Counted from the stretch's first letter, positions 7,840 through 17,325 are shown. The stretch: DNA of 64,000 nucleotides from Larkinella punicea (GCF_003334855.1 NZ_QOWE01000011.1:62001-126000); one strand, 5' to 3'. Notes: generated by a model not told the origin, from the letters alone. A program made the numbers and translations.

Positions 7840-10485
7840 ATGAAAGGAACTCCTACCACTTTGGTATTTTTGAGCAGGAAACGATTTTTGGCGGGAGTGG
7901 TCTCGCTGACGCTGTTCATCGCGCTGTCGGCGCAGGCGCAGGTTCGGCCGGGATTCGGGGGCGGACGCATTACAACGGGCCAGTCGCCGGTCTCCTCAAC
8001 GCCTTCCCTCATCGATCTGAACTACGCCGATCCGAAAGAGTATGAAATTGAAGGGCTCACCGTAACCGGAAACAAATACCTCGATCCCAACTCCCTGCTC
8101 TCGCTGACGGGTTTGAAAGTCGGTGATAAAATCCGGATTCCGGGCGAAGCCATCAACGGGGCCATCAAACGCCTGATGGGACAGGGACTGCTCGAAGATG
8201 TCGAGATCCTGGCTACCAAAGTCGACGGTTCGCAGGTAACCCTCAATGTATCGATCAAAGAGCAACCCCGTCTGTACAAGGTGACCTTCGTCGGGATTAA
8301 AAAATCAGAACAGGACGCGCTGAAGGACAAGATAAAATTGAATCTGGGGCGCTTGATTTCCAATACGTTAATTAAAAATACGCAGCTTAGTGTCAAGAAG
8401 TATTTCGTTGAGAAAGGCTACCTGAACACGAAAGTGAAAATCCTGTCGGTGCCGACCGACAGCACCCGCAACCAGGCTACCATGCGCGTATCGATCGACA
8501 AGGGAAGCAAGGTCAAGATTAACAACATCGAGATTCGCGGCCGGGAACTGGTGGACGAGTCGAAAATCCGAATGAAAATGAAAGGCACCAAGCAGATGCG
8601 GTTTGGCCGCCTGTTTACGCCTTCCAAGTTTGTTCCGAAGAAATTTGAAGAGGACAAGCAAAAGATTGTCGAGTTTTACAACAAAGAAGGCTACCGCGAT
8701 GCCGCCGTCACCTTCGACTCAGTCTACGCCCACGACGACCGGACCGTCAATATCATCATGAACATTGACGAGGGCCAGAAATACTACGTCCGCACCATTA
8801 GCTGGGAAGGCAATTATCTGTACACCGACGAACAGTTGACACAGGTTCTGGGACTGAAAAAAGGCGATGTGTATAGCAAAGAAGACATCGAGAAAAAGAA
8901 AAACGGGATTCCCGGTAGTGACCTGAGTTCGGCTTACATGGACCGCGGGTACCTGTATTTCAACGCCGAAGACGTGATCAAAAGCGTGGAAGGCGATTCG
9001 CTCGACATTGAATTCCGGATTTTCGAAGGCAAACAGGCCACCATCAACCGGATTATCCTGAACGGAAACACCAAAACCAGTGACCACGTTGTGCTGCGGG
9101 AAATCCGGACGCTGCCCGGTCAGAAGTTCAGTAAAACCGACATCATCCGGACGCAGCGCGAATTGTCGACACTCGGTTATTTCGATCCGGAAAAGATCGG
9201 TATCAACCCGGTTCCGCAGCCCGACGGTACGGTGGACATCGAATATACGGTAGAAGAAAAACCGAGTGACCAGATTGAATTATCCGGTGGCTGGGGTGGT
9301 TACGTTGGTTTTGTCGGTACACTCGGTCTGGTGTTCAACAACTTCTCGGCGCGCAACATCACCAACATGAAAGCCTGGCGACCGTTGCCGGCGGGTGACG
9401 GGCAGAAACTAGCCCTGCGTTTTCAGGCCAACGGACGGCAGTTCCAGACCTACTCATTGACGTTTACCGAACCGTGGCTGGGTGGAAAACGGCCTAACTC
9501 GTTCTCGGTGAGTTTGTCGCGGACGGTCTACCGGATTTCGGATTATAATCAGTTGTATACCAATCCGAGTGCCTACGGTAAAAACTTCCTGGGCTCCTAC
9601 GGAAACACGATGATCTCCCTCGGTTTGGGCCGACGGCTGCGTTTCCCGGATGACTTTTTCCAGTTGAGTAATTCGCTGACCTACCAGCGGTATGAATTGA
9701 ACAACTACGATATTTTTGGCATCGGTCTGCGCGACGGAACTTCCAATAGCATCACGTTCAACAGCACTCTGGCCCGGAACAGCATCGATAATCCGCAGTT
9801 CCCGCGGTCGGGTTCATCAATCTCCCTGCTGGCCACGTTCACCCCGCCTTACTCGGCGTTCTCGAACAAAACGACAAATGCGAATGTGGACGTGAAAGAT
9901 CGGTACAAGTGGGTTGAATATCACAAATGGATGTTCGATGCCAGTTGGTTTGCCACCGTAACCGGTAAACTGGTTCTGAATGCCCGCGCGCACATGGGCT
10001 TCCTGGGTCGGTATAACAACCGGACGGTTTTCAGTCCTTTTGAGCGGTTTGTGTTGGGTGGTTCAGGTTTGGCCGGTACGGGGCAGTTTGCCCTCGCCCA
10101 GGACATCATCGGGTTGCGCGGCTACAACGACCGGGATGTGTATACCGGCCTGAACGGTGTTTCGCCCACCCCACTGGAACGGTCGCAGGGCGGTTTGGCT
10201 TTCAGCAAGTACGTGATGGAACTCCGGTATCCGGTCTCACTGAACCCGTCGGCAACGATTTTCGTTCTGACCTTTCTGGAGGCTGGAAACAACTGGGGGA
10301 GCTTCAAAAGCTACAATCCGTTTGACCTGAAACGCTCGGTGGGTGCGGGGGCACGGATCTTCATGCCTGCCTTCGGGTTGATCGGAATTGACTACGGTTA
10401 CGGTTTCGACCGGATGCCGGGATCACCGACCCGCGTCGGACCGGGTGGCCAATTCCACTTTACAATCGGGCAGCAGATCAGATAA
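7840..10485 (+). CDS. bamA: Outer membrane protein assembly factor BamA
   Basis: Omp85-family protein that folds beta-barrel proteins into the outer membrane. The N terminus has a signal peptide (hydrophobic VVSLTLFIALSAQAQ). It is followed by POTRA repeats up to roughly residue 490, each with the expected hydrophobic/glycine pattern (for example GLTVTGNKYLDP and ITWEGN-like strands), and then a C-terminal 16-strand barrel. The loop-6 motif is present as GLRGYNDRDV, preceded by ERFVLGGSGLAG. The final residues, GGQFHFTIGQQIR, end with an amphipathic strand. Length (881 aa) is within the Bacteroidota range. The two periplasmic chaperone genes downstream support the assembly role. Confidence 0.96.
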   Translation: MKGTPTTLVFLSRKRFLAGVVSLTLFIALSAQAQVRPGFGGGRITTGQSPVSSTPSLIDLNYADPKEYEIEGLTVTGNKYLDPNSLLSLTGLKVGDKIRIPGEAINGAIKRLMGQGLLEDVEILATKVDGSQVTLNVSIKEQPRLYKVTFVGIKKSEQDALKDKIKLNLGRLISNTLIKNTQLSVKKYFVEKGYLNTKVKILSVPTDSTRNQATMRVSIDKGSKVKINNIEIRGRELVDESKIRMKMKGTKQMRFGRLFTPSKFVPKKFEEDKQKIVEFYNKEGYRDAAVTFDSVYAHDDRTVNIIMNIDEGQKYYVRTISWEGNYLYTDEQLTQVLGLKKGDVYSKEDIEKKKNGIPGSDLSSAYMDRGYLYFNAEDVIKSVEGDSLDIEFRIFEGKQATINRIILNGNTKTSDHVVLREIRTLPGQKFSKTDIIRTQRELSTLGYFDPEKIGINPVPQPDGTVDIEYTVEEKPSDQIELSGGWGGYVGFVGTLGLVFNNFSARNITNMKAWRPLPAGDGQKLALRFQANGRQFQTYSLTFTEPWLGGKRPNSFSVSLSRTVYRISDYNQLYTNPSAYGKNFLGSYGNTMISLGLGRRLRFPDDFFQLSNSLTYQRYELNNYDIFGIGLRDGTSNSITFNSTLARNSIDNPQFPRSGSSISLLATFTPPYSAFSNKTTNANVDVKDRYKWVEYHKWMFDASWFATVTGKLVLNARAHMGFLGRYNNRTVFSPFERFVLGGSGLAGTGQFALAQDIIGLRGYNDRDVYTGLNGVSPTPLERSQGGLAFSKYVMELRYPVSLNPSATIFVLTFLEAGNNWGSFKSYNPFDLKRSVGAGARIFMPAFGLIGIDYGYGFDRMPGSPTRVGPGGQFHFTIGQQIR

Positions 10486-10601
10486 GAAATCGGGCTTTGA
10501 GACGTTATTAGGAGATGCAAAACAGGTGACTCGTTGATCGTAATGGGTTCATGCAGAATAAAATAATGTCGAAGCACACTGGTTTTGTTTCAAAAAATGT
10601 C

Positions 10602-11243
10602 ATGAAAAAAGGACTTATTTTTGTAACTTTGCTCTCCTTTTCGGCTTTTGGGTCGGTACAGGCGCAAAAAATTGGGTATGTTGACTCAGAGTTTATTACG
10701 AGTAAAATGCCGGCTTACCAGAAAGCGCTGACGGAGATCGACAAATTTGCCGAGAAATGGTCGAAGGATATTCAGGATAAATATTCGGAGATCGACAAAT
10801 TGCAAAAGACCTACCAGGCCGAAGAAATCCTGCTGACGGAAGACATGAAGCGGGATCGGTTGCGGATCATTAGCGATAAAGAGCGCGAAGCACGGGAGTA
10901 TAACAATAAAGTGTTTGGTTACGAGGGCTTGTTGTTTGAGAAAAAGAAAGACTTGATGAAACCCGTGACCGAAACCGTGATCCGGGCCATCGATAAAGTG
11001 GCGGCTCAGAAACGACTGGACATGGTGCTCGATAAAGCCAGCGAAGGCGTTGTCCTGCTTTTTACCAATCCAAAGCACGATTACACCGACTACGTCATGG
11101 AAGAGTTGGGGTTGACGGCCGATCAAAAAGCCAAAACGGCCTCAACCTCCGAGCCCGTGAGTACCAATCCGCCGGAGAAGGAATTAAACCCGGCGGGCAA
11201 TTCTAAATCTAATACCAGTAAACCTACAAAACAACCAAAATAA
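10602..11243 (+). CDS. OmpH/Skp-family periplasmic chaperone (first copy)
   Basis: Periplasmic chaperone of the OmpH/Skp family that holds unfolded outer-membrane proteins for BamA. I place the start at the ATG at 10602 because it directly begins a good signal peptide (MKKGLIFVTLLSFSAF...VQAQ); the in-frame ATG at 10551 would add 17 residues that spoil the signal. The mature part starts with KIGYVDSEFI, typical of the family, and continues as a long charged coiled-coil tentacle (about residues 40-110). A Pro/Lys/Asn-rich tail follows. Length is 213 aa. A second paralogue follows after 10 bp. Confidence 0.93.
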   Translation: MKKGLIFVTLLSFSAFGSVQAQKIGYVDSEFITSKMPAYQKALTEIDKFAEKWSKDIQDKYSEIDKLQKTYQAEEILLTEDMKRDRLRIISDKEREAREYNNKVFGYEGLLFEKKKDLMKPVTETVIRAIDKVAAQKRLDMVLDKASEGVVLLFTNPKHDYTDYVMEELGLTADQKAKTASTSEPVSTNPPEKELNPAGNSKSNTSKPTKQPK

Positions 11244-11253
11244 CGAGGTAGAA

Positions 11254-11895
11254 ATGAAAAACAAACTCATTGCACTGGCAGTAACTCTGCTATTAGGAGG
11301 TAGCCAGGTGTGGGCACAGGCGCAACAACCGGCCACGACAGCGGCCCCGACGGCTTCTGTGAAGATTGGTTATACGAATATGGAATACATCCTGCAAAAT
11401 ATGCCGGAAAGCAAAGATATTCAGAACCAGATTACCATTCAGCGTACGCAGTTGGAGAAAAACTACCAGGAAATGTCCAAAGAATTTCAGGACAAACTGG
11501 CTGCTTACGAAAAGGGTCAGGCCCAGATGTCTGATTTGATCAAAGCAGATAAAGAAAAGGAATTACAGGGACTGCAGCAGCGGATTCAGGAGTTCCAGGC
11601 GAACTCGTCGACCCAGTTGCAAACGAAATACAACCAATTGGTCAACCCGGTGATGCAGAAAATCCAGAAGAACATCGACGCGGTTGCCAAAGAAAGCGGT
11701 TTTACGTTCATCTTTAACCTCGATGCGGGTTCCGGTACGATTCCGGTTCTGCTTTATGCCCCCGAGGAAAACGATGTGACCGAACTGGTGTTTAAAAAGA
11801 TGGGTGTTGCGCTTCCGTCGAAACAGGCCGCGGCTCAGCCTGCAGCCAACCCAACGACGGCGAAACCGACGACTCCCGCTCCGAAGAAAAACTAA
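11254..11895 (+). CDS. OmpH/Skp-family periplasmic chaperone (second copy)
   Basis: Second OmpH/Skp paralogue, also 213 aa. It has a signal peptide (MKNKLIALAVTLLLGGSQVWAQAQ), a beta strand VKIGYTNMEYIL that matches the KIGYVDSEFI of its neighbour, a coiled-coil region rich in Gln/Lys/Glu, the FTFIFNLDAG strand, and an Ala/Pro/Thr-rich low-complexity tail. Tandem OmpH genes directly after bamA are common in Bacteroidota. The two copies differ enough in the tentacle to suggest an old duplication. A hairpin plus T-run follows at 11919-11943. Confidence 0.94.
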   Translation: MKNKLIALAVTLLLGGSQVWAQAQQPATTAAPTASVKIGYTNMEYILQNMPESKDIQNQITIQRTQLEKNYQEMSKEFQDKLAAYEKGQAQMSDLIKADKEKELQGLQQRIQEFQANSSTQLQTKYNQLVNPVMQKIQKNIDAVAKESGFTFIFNLDAGSGTIPVLLYAPEENDVTELVFKKMGVALPSKQAAAQPAANPTTAKPTTPAPKKN

Positions 11896-11918
11896 TAGAT
11901 TTTGTAAAGAGAACGGAA

Positions 11919-11943
11919 GCCGTCCAGCAATGGGCGGCTTTTT
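11919..11943 (+). terminator. Intrinsic terminator after the ompH pair
   Basis: GCCGTCC (11919-11925) pairs with GGGCGGC (11932-11938) with one G-U pair and a 6-nt loop, followed by a run of T. It sits 24 bp after the second ompH stop. Confidence 0.75.
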
Positions 11944-12024
11944 GTTTATCAGCCAGCTACAGAACTTGCATACAGAAAACAGTACGCCAAGTTTTTCTTA
12001 AATAAATACAAAATAATTGATTGT

Positions 12025-12055
12025 TTGAGATTCGTTTTGTCAATTATACGTTGTG
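12025..12055 (+). promoter_or_regulatory. Candidate Bacteroidota promoter
   Basis: TTTG at 12025-12028 and TACGTTGT at 12048-12055 with a 19-bp spacer resemble the -33 TTTG / -7 TAnnTTTG pair. The next start codon is at 12125, giving a leader of roughly 65 nt. Confidence 0.4.
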
Positions 12056-12124
12056 TTTACGGATTCCATGAAATCTATCTATTATTTTTACGTTACACTT
12101 ACAAACCATCGGTGACGATTCCTC

Positions 12125-13744
12125 ATGTTTCAAAAAATAGGGAGTATAGTTACTTTATTCGTAATCTTAACCAGACTGACCGCTTTAGCGCAGGAAGCTA
12201 AATCTCTTCAAATAATCCTACCTCATCAGTTGGATCGGCAAAACGCGAATTGGAATGTCGTCTCAGAAGGCCAAACCATCGATGTGCTGATCAGAGCCGG
12301 GGGCAGTAAGGCTGATTCGGTGACCTATGCCATCAAGCAGGGACAGATGGAAGGAATGACGCTGGACTCGACGGGCCACTTCCGATGGACGCCGGGTTTC
12401 GACCTTGCCGACCGGATCAATACAACCAAAAGCATTCCGCTGATTTTCGAAATTCGCAACAAGCAGGGCGAAACCGCCACGCAATCGGTCGATATCAAGG
12501 TGCAGCACGTCAACCGGCCACCGATAATTGGCGATTTGCGGCCTTTTTATGTTCGCAACAAAACGCAGAATGTTTATAAAATCGATGCGGCTGCTGTTCG
12601 CGATGAAGACAATGATCCTGTGGTTTTTATTCCGATTGCCGACCAGATGCCGGAAAATTCGAAACTGACGGCGCAGGGCGAATTTACGTGGCAGTTATCG
12701 CTCAACCAGTTCAACCATTTGAGGGCCAACAAGGGGCAATACATTGAGTTCTGGGTGGAAGACCAGCCCGCTAAATCCCGCACGAAAGGACGTTTGAAAG
12801 TGGAAGTGACCCAGATGGATGTGCCGCCGGAAATTACCCTGATCCCGGAAGAACCGCGGGTAAAGATCAAGGAAAACGCAACGGTCAACCTGAAGTTTTA
12901 CCTGGGCGATCCCAACGGCGACGACGACATTACGACCTTCGATTTTCTGTCGGAAAGTCAGGAGGTACCAAAAAGCGCGCTGCGGAAAAATACCGAGACC
13001 AACTATGAATTCATCTGGAAACCCGGTTATGATTTCGTCAAGGATCCATATGATTCCCTGGCGTTTCAGATCGTGTTTTTTGCCCTGGATAAAGGCCAGA
13101 ACCGGGCGGAGCGTAAAATCAATTTTACGATCTACAATGCGGTTAACGAAGATGAAAAAGACCGCTATTTTTACGCACAATACCGTCAGGCTTTGGTGAC
13201 GGCCTGGAATTTACTGGAGCAGTTGGGCGAGAAGGAAGAAGAACTGAAAAAAAGCTACCGGCGTGCCAAAAAAGGGAAGCGCAATCGTTCGGTCGCCAAT
13301 GCCTCGCTGGGTGCCGTAACGGGCGTGACTCCCGCCGTTATTGCCAACAACAAAAGCACAACGGTTCAAACCAACCTGCGGTATGTTTCGGCGGTGGGCG
13401 GAACGGCAGTTTTGACGATGGGAACGCTGGAGGCTACGGAAGTAATTGGAAAATCGATGAAAGATCTGCTCGACCGGTTTAATTACGTGATGAGCAAAAA
13501 AAGTGAGCTACAGAATAAAGGCGATGTCTTTGCGCGGGAGTTTGCATTGAAGGCTACGCGTCGAAACCAGGATTTTGTGCGGAAACTGGACGATTTTCGC
13601 GCTGCACTGAGCCTTTCTGGGCTGGTTGCCCTGGAGTTGGATGCCGCCTGGAGAAGCAAGTCGGAAGCAAGCGACAAAGCCCTGAAGCAAATGTTCAAGG
13701 ACTTTACACCGCTGGAAGAGAAACAAACCAGCAGTCGGCAATAA
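12125..13744 (+). CDS. Exported protein with Ig/cadherin-like repeats and helical C-terminus
   Basis: I do not recognise a named family. The N terminus looks like a signal peptide (IVTLFVILTRLTALAQ). Residues about 25-345 contain three repeats of an Ig/cadherin-like kind: each ends in a strand with a Val/Ile-x-Val pattern followed by Pro-Pro (HVNRPPIIGDL, MDVPPEITLI), and they include acidic turns such as DEDNDPV and DPNGDDDITTF that could bind calcium. The region after about 350 is different: charged helices (EKEEELKKSYRRAKKGKRNR), a Gly/Ala-rich stretch and a long amphipathic helix rich in Arg/Lys/Asp. It is monocistronic between a terminator and a convergent palindrome. A cell-surface or periplasmic structural role is possible but unproven. 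Confidence 0.8.
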   Translation: MFQKIGSIVTLFVILTRLTALAQEAKSLQIILPHQLDRQNANWNVVSEGQTIDVLIRAGGSKADSVTYAIKQGQMEGMTLDSTGHFRWTPGFDLADRINTTKSIPLIFEIRNKQGETATQSVDIKVQHVNRPPIIGDLRPFYVRNKTQNVYKIDAAAVRDEDNDPVVFIPIADQMPENSKLTAQGEFTWQLSLNQFNHLRANKGQYIEFWVEDQPAKSRTKGRLKVEVTQMDVPPEITLIPEEPRVKIKENATVNLKFYLGDPNGDDDITTFDFLSESQEVPKSALRKNTETNYEFIWKPGYDFVKDPYDSLAFQIVFFALDKGQNRAERKINFTIYNAVNEDEKDRYFYAQYRQALVTAWNLLEQLGEKEEELKKSYRRAKKGKRNRSVANASLGAVTGVTPAVIANNKSTTVQTNLRYVSAVGGTAVLTMGTLEATEVIGKSMKDLLDRFNYVMSKKSELQNKGDVFAREFALKATRRNQDFVRKLDDFRAALSLSGLVALELDAAWRSKSEASDKALKQMFKDFTPLEEKQTSSRQ

Positions 13745-13760
13745 CGTACTCACGCACTTA

Positions 13761-13826
13761 CAAAATAACCGCCGAAGTAAATGTTTAGCAGTGGGCTGAT
13801 AAACATTTACTTCGGCGGTTATTTTG
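13761..13826. terminator. 26-bp perfect palindrome between convergent genes
   Basis: Arms 13761-13786 and 13801-13826 are exact reverse complements, with a 14-nt loop. The element sits between the cadherin-like gene and lspA, which read towards each other. It is probably a bidirectional terminator and belongs to the series of long intergenic palindromes in this window. Confidence 0.75.
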
Positions 13827-13882
13827 TCTAAATCAGTTAGTCTTTAGTCCGTGTGATCTTTATTGTTCCAAAATCATATGGA

Positions 13883-14662
13883 TTAAAGTCCGTGAGTACT
13901 TTCGTCCGGCGAATTCCGGGGACGTTGCGGGCTGGATTGCGGATCGTCGGTTGAAACCGGGTCGGGATCTTTTTCCGTTCCATCGGAATCGGTGGGCGTG
14001 GTTTCGTCAAACTCGCTGGCGGGAAGTACCGACGCCGTATCGGGCGACAGATCGTCGGGCAGCAGGCCATCTTCTTCGTGCTGCTCCCGGAAAAACCGGC
14101 GTTGAAAAAACAGGATGATACAGACGCCGACGAAGATGCAGGAATCCGCAATGTTAAAGATCGGGGTCGAATAGTACTGACCGCCCCAGATCGGTATCCA
14201 TTCGGGCAAAAAACCCTCCCAGACATCCACAAAAACCATGTCGATGACCTGCCCGTGAAACCAGGGCGTGGTGGAGCCATAGGGGGCATTGTCGAGAAAA
14301 ACGCCGTAGAATGTGCTGTCGATGACGTTGCCCACGGCACCGGCCAGAATCATTGCCATGGCCCACAAAAGCCCGTTGGGAGCGCCCCGGTGTGCCAGAT
14401 GAACCAGATACCAGCCAATGCCGGCCATTGCCACCAACCGGAACAGACTCAGCAGCAACTTACCGTATTCGTGGCCCAACTGCATACCAAAGGCCATGCC
14501 TGGATTCAGTACATAATGCAGTTTAAGCCAGTCACCAACCAATCGGATTTGCCCCGCAAACCCCGGTTCCATATTGAAATGCACCAGGAGTTTGGAAGAC
14601 TGATCGATCGCGATTAACAACAGACTTAATAAAAAAAACTTAAGCGGACTTTTCTTTACCAT
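13883..14662 (-). CDS. lspA: Signal peptidase II (lipoprotein signal peptidase)
   Basis: Inner-membrane aspartic protease that removes the signal peptide of lipidated prolipoproteins. Catalytic-Asp segments are visible as GAVGNVIDS and FNIADSCIF, with VIDMVFVD between them. Four hydrophobic segments are present, beginning with FFLLSLLLIAIDQSSK. Between the conserved blocks there is an insertion with NAPYGSTTPWFHG, seen in many Bacteroidota LspA. The protein is 259 aa, longer than the usual 160-170, because of that insertion and a roughly 70-residue acidic, Asp/Pro/Ser-rich tail after the last membrane segment. The many lipoproteins in this window are its likely substrates. Confidence 0.95.
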   Translation of the reverse strand: MVKKSPLKFFLLSLLLIAIDQSSKLLVHFNMEPGFAGQIRLVGDWLKLHYVLNPGMAFGMQLGHEYGKLLLSLFRLVAMAGIGWYLVHLAHRGAPNGLLWAMAMILAGAVGNVIDSTFYGVFLDNAPYGSTTPWFHGQVIDMVFVDVWEGFLPEWIPIWGGQYYSTPIFNIADSCIFVGVCIILFFQRRFFREQHEEDGLLPDDLSPDTASVLPASEFDETTPTDSDGTEKDPDPVSTDDPQSSPQRPRNSPDESTHGL

Positions 14663-14672
14663 GACTTATAAC

Positions 14673-14719
14673 ATAAAAATCACCCGGTTGGTCAGACTTG
14701 GTCAGCGGCCAGCCGGGTG
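14673..14719 (-). terminator. Terminator for the proline dehydrogenase transcript
   Basis: CACCCGGTTGG (14681-14691) pairs with CCAGCCGGGTG (14709-14719). On the minus strand the hairpin is followed by ATTTTTAT. It lies between proline dehydrogenase and lspA, both on the minus strand. Confidence 0.6.
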
Positions 14720-14760
14720 ACGGTTTTGGAGTGTAAAGCTCCTAAAATCGGTCTATCTAC

Positions 14761-15993
14761 TTATTTTTGACAGCTTTTCCGACGTTTCAACTCATTCTTC
14801 ACGAGGAGGTACTCACGGCTGCTTTGTCCGGCAATCGACTTGTTTTCGGCGGCCCGGCGAAATAAGTAGGGCATTACGGCTTCAACGGGGCCGTAGGGAA
14901 CGTATTTGGCCACGTTGTAGCCGGCATACGCCAGATTGTACGAAATATTGTCGCTCATTCCCAGCAACTGGGCAAACCAGATGTGCGTATCGTTGGGTGC
15001 AATCCGGAGTTCCTGCATCCGGTTGATGCAGTAATGGCAACTGTATTCATTGTGAGTCCCGAGGCAAATCGACACCGTATCGCGGTTATCGAGGCAAAAC
15101 TCGACGGACTGGTTGAAATCGCGGTCGGTTTCGGCTTTCGTGTGGTGGATCGGGTCGAGGTATTCACCTTCGTGGGCCTGAATACGTTCCTTTTCAATAT
15201 ACGCACCCCGTACCAGCTTGGCTCCCAGAAAGTAGCCTTTGGAACGGGCCGTCTGCGTGCTTTTTTTCAGGTTATCGAAACTGTCGGAGCGATACAACTG
15301 GTAGGTATTGTAGACGATACACTGCTGATGGTTATACCGGTCCATCATTTCGTAGGCCAGCTTGTCGATGGTATCCTGAATCCAGCTTTCTTCGGCGTCG
15401 ATGAAAATCCGGACGCTGCGCTCGCTGGCTCTTTTACAGAGGACATCGACCCGTTGCCGAATTCGTTCGTAGGCATCCTGTTCTTCGTGGCTTAATTCCG
15501 TTCCGGACTGGGCTTTTTCCAGCAGGTCGGTAGAGCCGATTCCGGTGACTTTGAAAACGCAGAATGGAATGTCGTTCGATTCACTGGCGCGCTCGATGGT
15601 TCGCAGAATTTCCAGAACCGTTTCGTCGAAAGAGGCTTCGTTGTCTTCTCCTTCAACGGAATAATCCAAAATAGTGCCAACGCGCCCGCTGTGCAGTTTT
15701 TGGATGGTTTTTTCACAATCGCGGATGGTTTCGCCCCCACAGAACTGCTCGAAAATCGTACTCTTAATGAGTTTTTTTACGGGAAGTTGAAGTTTGAATG
15801 CCAGTTTGATAAAAAAAGTGCCTAAATTTACCAGCCAACCTTGATTCATCAACGCAAATAACCAATACGTTTTACGAAGTTTCCCGTTAGACTGGGAAGA
15901 GAAGGCAATCGATGTGTCTTCAAACGAGACGGACTTGGTGGTTGTGGCCCGTTGAACGATCGTTGGCATAGAAGAAGAACTTCGGTTTGACAT
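14761..15993 (-). CDS. Proline dehydrogenase (monofunctional)
   Basis: FAD-dependent oxidation of L-proline to pyrroline-5-carboxylate, the first step of proline catabolism, with electrons passed to the quinone pool. The TIM-barrel signatures are present: the FKVTGIGS segment, IFIDAEESWIQDTID, GAKLVRGAYIEKER, CLGTHNEYS, and a C-terminal GYNVAKYVPYGPVEAVMPYLFRR-type block with the arginine pair expected to bind the proline carboxylate. There is no aldehyde dehydrogenase domain, so this is the single-function form. I choose MSNRSSSS at 15993; a start at 16014 would add seven residues (MVHQTVI), and one at 15969 (MPTIVQ) is also possible. It is divergent from the DAHP synthase gene. Confidence 0.94.
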   Translation of the reverse strand: MSNRSSSSMPTIVQRATTTKSVSFEDTSIAFSSQSNGKLRKTYWLFALMNQGWLVNLGTFFIKLAFKLQLPVKKLIKSTIFEQFCGGETIRDCEKTIQKLHSGRVGTILDYSVEGEDNEASFDETVLEILRTIERASESNDIPFCVFKVTGIGSTDLLEKAQSGTELSHEEQDAYERIRQRVDVLCKRASERSVRIFIDAEESWIQDTIDKLAYEMMDRYNHQQCIVYNTYQLYRSDSFDNLKKSTQTARSKGYFLGAKLVRGAYIEKERIQAHEGEYLDPIHHTKAETDRDFNQSVEFCLDNRDTVSICLGTHNEYSCHYCINRMQELRIAPNDTHIWFAQLLGMSDNISYNLAYAGYNVAKYVPYGPVEAVMPYLFRRAAENKSIAGQSSREYLLVKNELKRRKSCQK

Positions 15994-16200
15994 AATCACT
16001 GTCTGATGCACCAACTTGTGATCCGAAAGTTAAAACTTGTTTTCGGTATTCCTAACACTGACCTGTAAACTTGTTTTAACATCGTTTTGTTGTCAGCGCA
16101 AAAGGGATGTAAAGTTAACTGAAAACGCCTGTATCTACAGCTAATATAGTAAAATTTTTTAATAAAAAGTTCCCGGTAGAGTAATAGGAGTATTAAACGA

Positions 16201-17316
16201 TTGAGTACGAGTATGAAGCCAAGTTTAGAAGTCCTGCCGCTGAATAGCTGGATAGAGACGAACGGAAAACCGCTCATTATATCGGGGCCGTGCAGCGCCG
16301 AAACCGAAGAGCAATTAGTTGAAACCGCCCGCCAGTTGGCTCAATTGGGTGCGGTTCATGTCATTCGTGCCGGTGTATGGAAGCCCCGCACACGCCCTGG
16401 CAGCTTTGAAGGCATGGGAGAAGCGGCTTTGCCGTGGATTCAGCGCGCCAAAGCCGAAACCGGGTTGCCGTTTGCGGTGGAAGTAGCCACCCCTGAGCAC
16501 ATCGAACTGGCGTTGAAATACGGTGTTGACATCCTGTGGGTCGGTGCCCGCACGACGGTAAACCCTTTTAATGTGCAGGAAATTGCGGACGCCCTGCGGG
16601 GTGTCGACGTACCGGTTTTGGTGAAAAATCCAATTAACCCGGATCTGGCACTCTGGATTGGGGCCTTCGAACGGATTGCCGGAGCGGGGATCACCAAACT
16701 GGGCGCTATCCATCGCGGCTTCTCTACCGGTGAGGCTTCCAAATACCGCAATATTCCGCTGTGGCAAATTGCGATCGAACTGAAATCGATGTTCCCGAAC
16801 CTGCCGATTATCGGCGACCCGAGCCACATGGCCGGTAAGCGCGCGTATTTGCAGGAACTGGCACAGATGCAGATGGATTTGAACTACGACGGTCTGATCG
16901 TCGAGTCGCACATCGATCCGGACAATGCCTGGAGCGACGCGGCTCAACAACTGACGCCGGCGGCTTTCGGCCAAATGCTGGAGCACCTGCACATCCGCAA
17001 AGTGGATTCGCAGAACATCGAGTTCCAGGGGGCAATGGAGCAAATCCGGAACAAAATCGATAACGTGGATCGGCAACTGGTCGAGATGCTGGCAGCCCGC
17101 ATGGCCCTCGTCGAGAAACTGGCCGAATACAAACGCGAAAACAACGTAACCGTCTTCCAGCCCGATCGTTGGAAGGAAGTACACGAAACGCGCGCAAAAC
17201 AGGGCCAGAAAATGGGCCTGTATCCGGAACTGGTGGAAGAAATCTTCAAGATTATCCACATGGAGTCGATCCGGAAGCAGACGGAAGTGATGAACAGCAA
17301 CGAGCAAAGCGCGTAA
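16201..17316 (+). CDS. Bifunctional DAHP synthase / chorismate mutase
   Basis: First enzyme of the shikimate pathway (phosphoenolpyruvate plus erythrose-4-phosphate) joined to chorismate mutase, which makes prephenate for Phe and Tyr. Residues about 1-265 are a type I-beta DAHP synthase: SGPCSAET, RAGVWKPRTRPGSF, VLVKNPINPD, AIHRGFST, GDPSHMAGKR. Residues about 275-360 are an AroQ-type mutase (IRNKIDNVDRQLVEMLAARM). A C-terminal mutase is the order known from Porphyromonas gingivalis, where the mutase domain also regulates the synthase. The frame can start at TTG 16201 or ATG 16213 (MKPSLEV); I cannot decide between them. The 31-bp palindrome downstream probably ends the transcript. Confidence 0.95.
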   Translation: MSTSMKPSLEVLPLNSWIETNGKPLIISGPCSAETEEQLVETARQLAQLGAVHVIRAGVWKPRTRPGSFEGMGEAALPWIQRAKAETGLPFAVEVATPEHIELALKYGVDILWVGARTTVNPFNVQEIADALRGVDVPVLVKNPINPDLALWIGAFERIAGAGITKLGAIHRGFSTGEASKYRNIPLWQIAIELKSMFPNLPIIGDPSHMAGKRAYLQELAQMQMDLNYDGLIVESHIDPDNAWSDAAQQLTPAAFGQMLEHLHIRKVDSQNIEFQGAMEQIRNKIDNVDRQLVEMLAARMALVEKLAEYKRENNVTVFQPDRWKEVHETRAKQGQKMGLYPELVEEIFKIIHMESIRKQTEVMNSNEQSA

Positions 17317-17325
17317 CGCTGCGAT

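Noticed and set aside
13837-14340. Second minus-strand frame inside lspA
   Set aside because: Ser/Pro/Arg-rich out-of-frame reading of the real lspA gene, which has intact catalytic residues.
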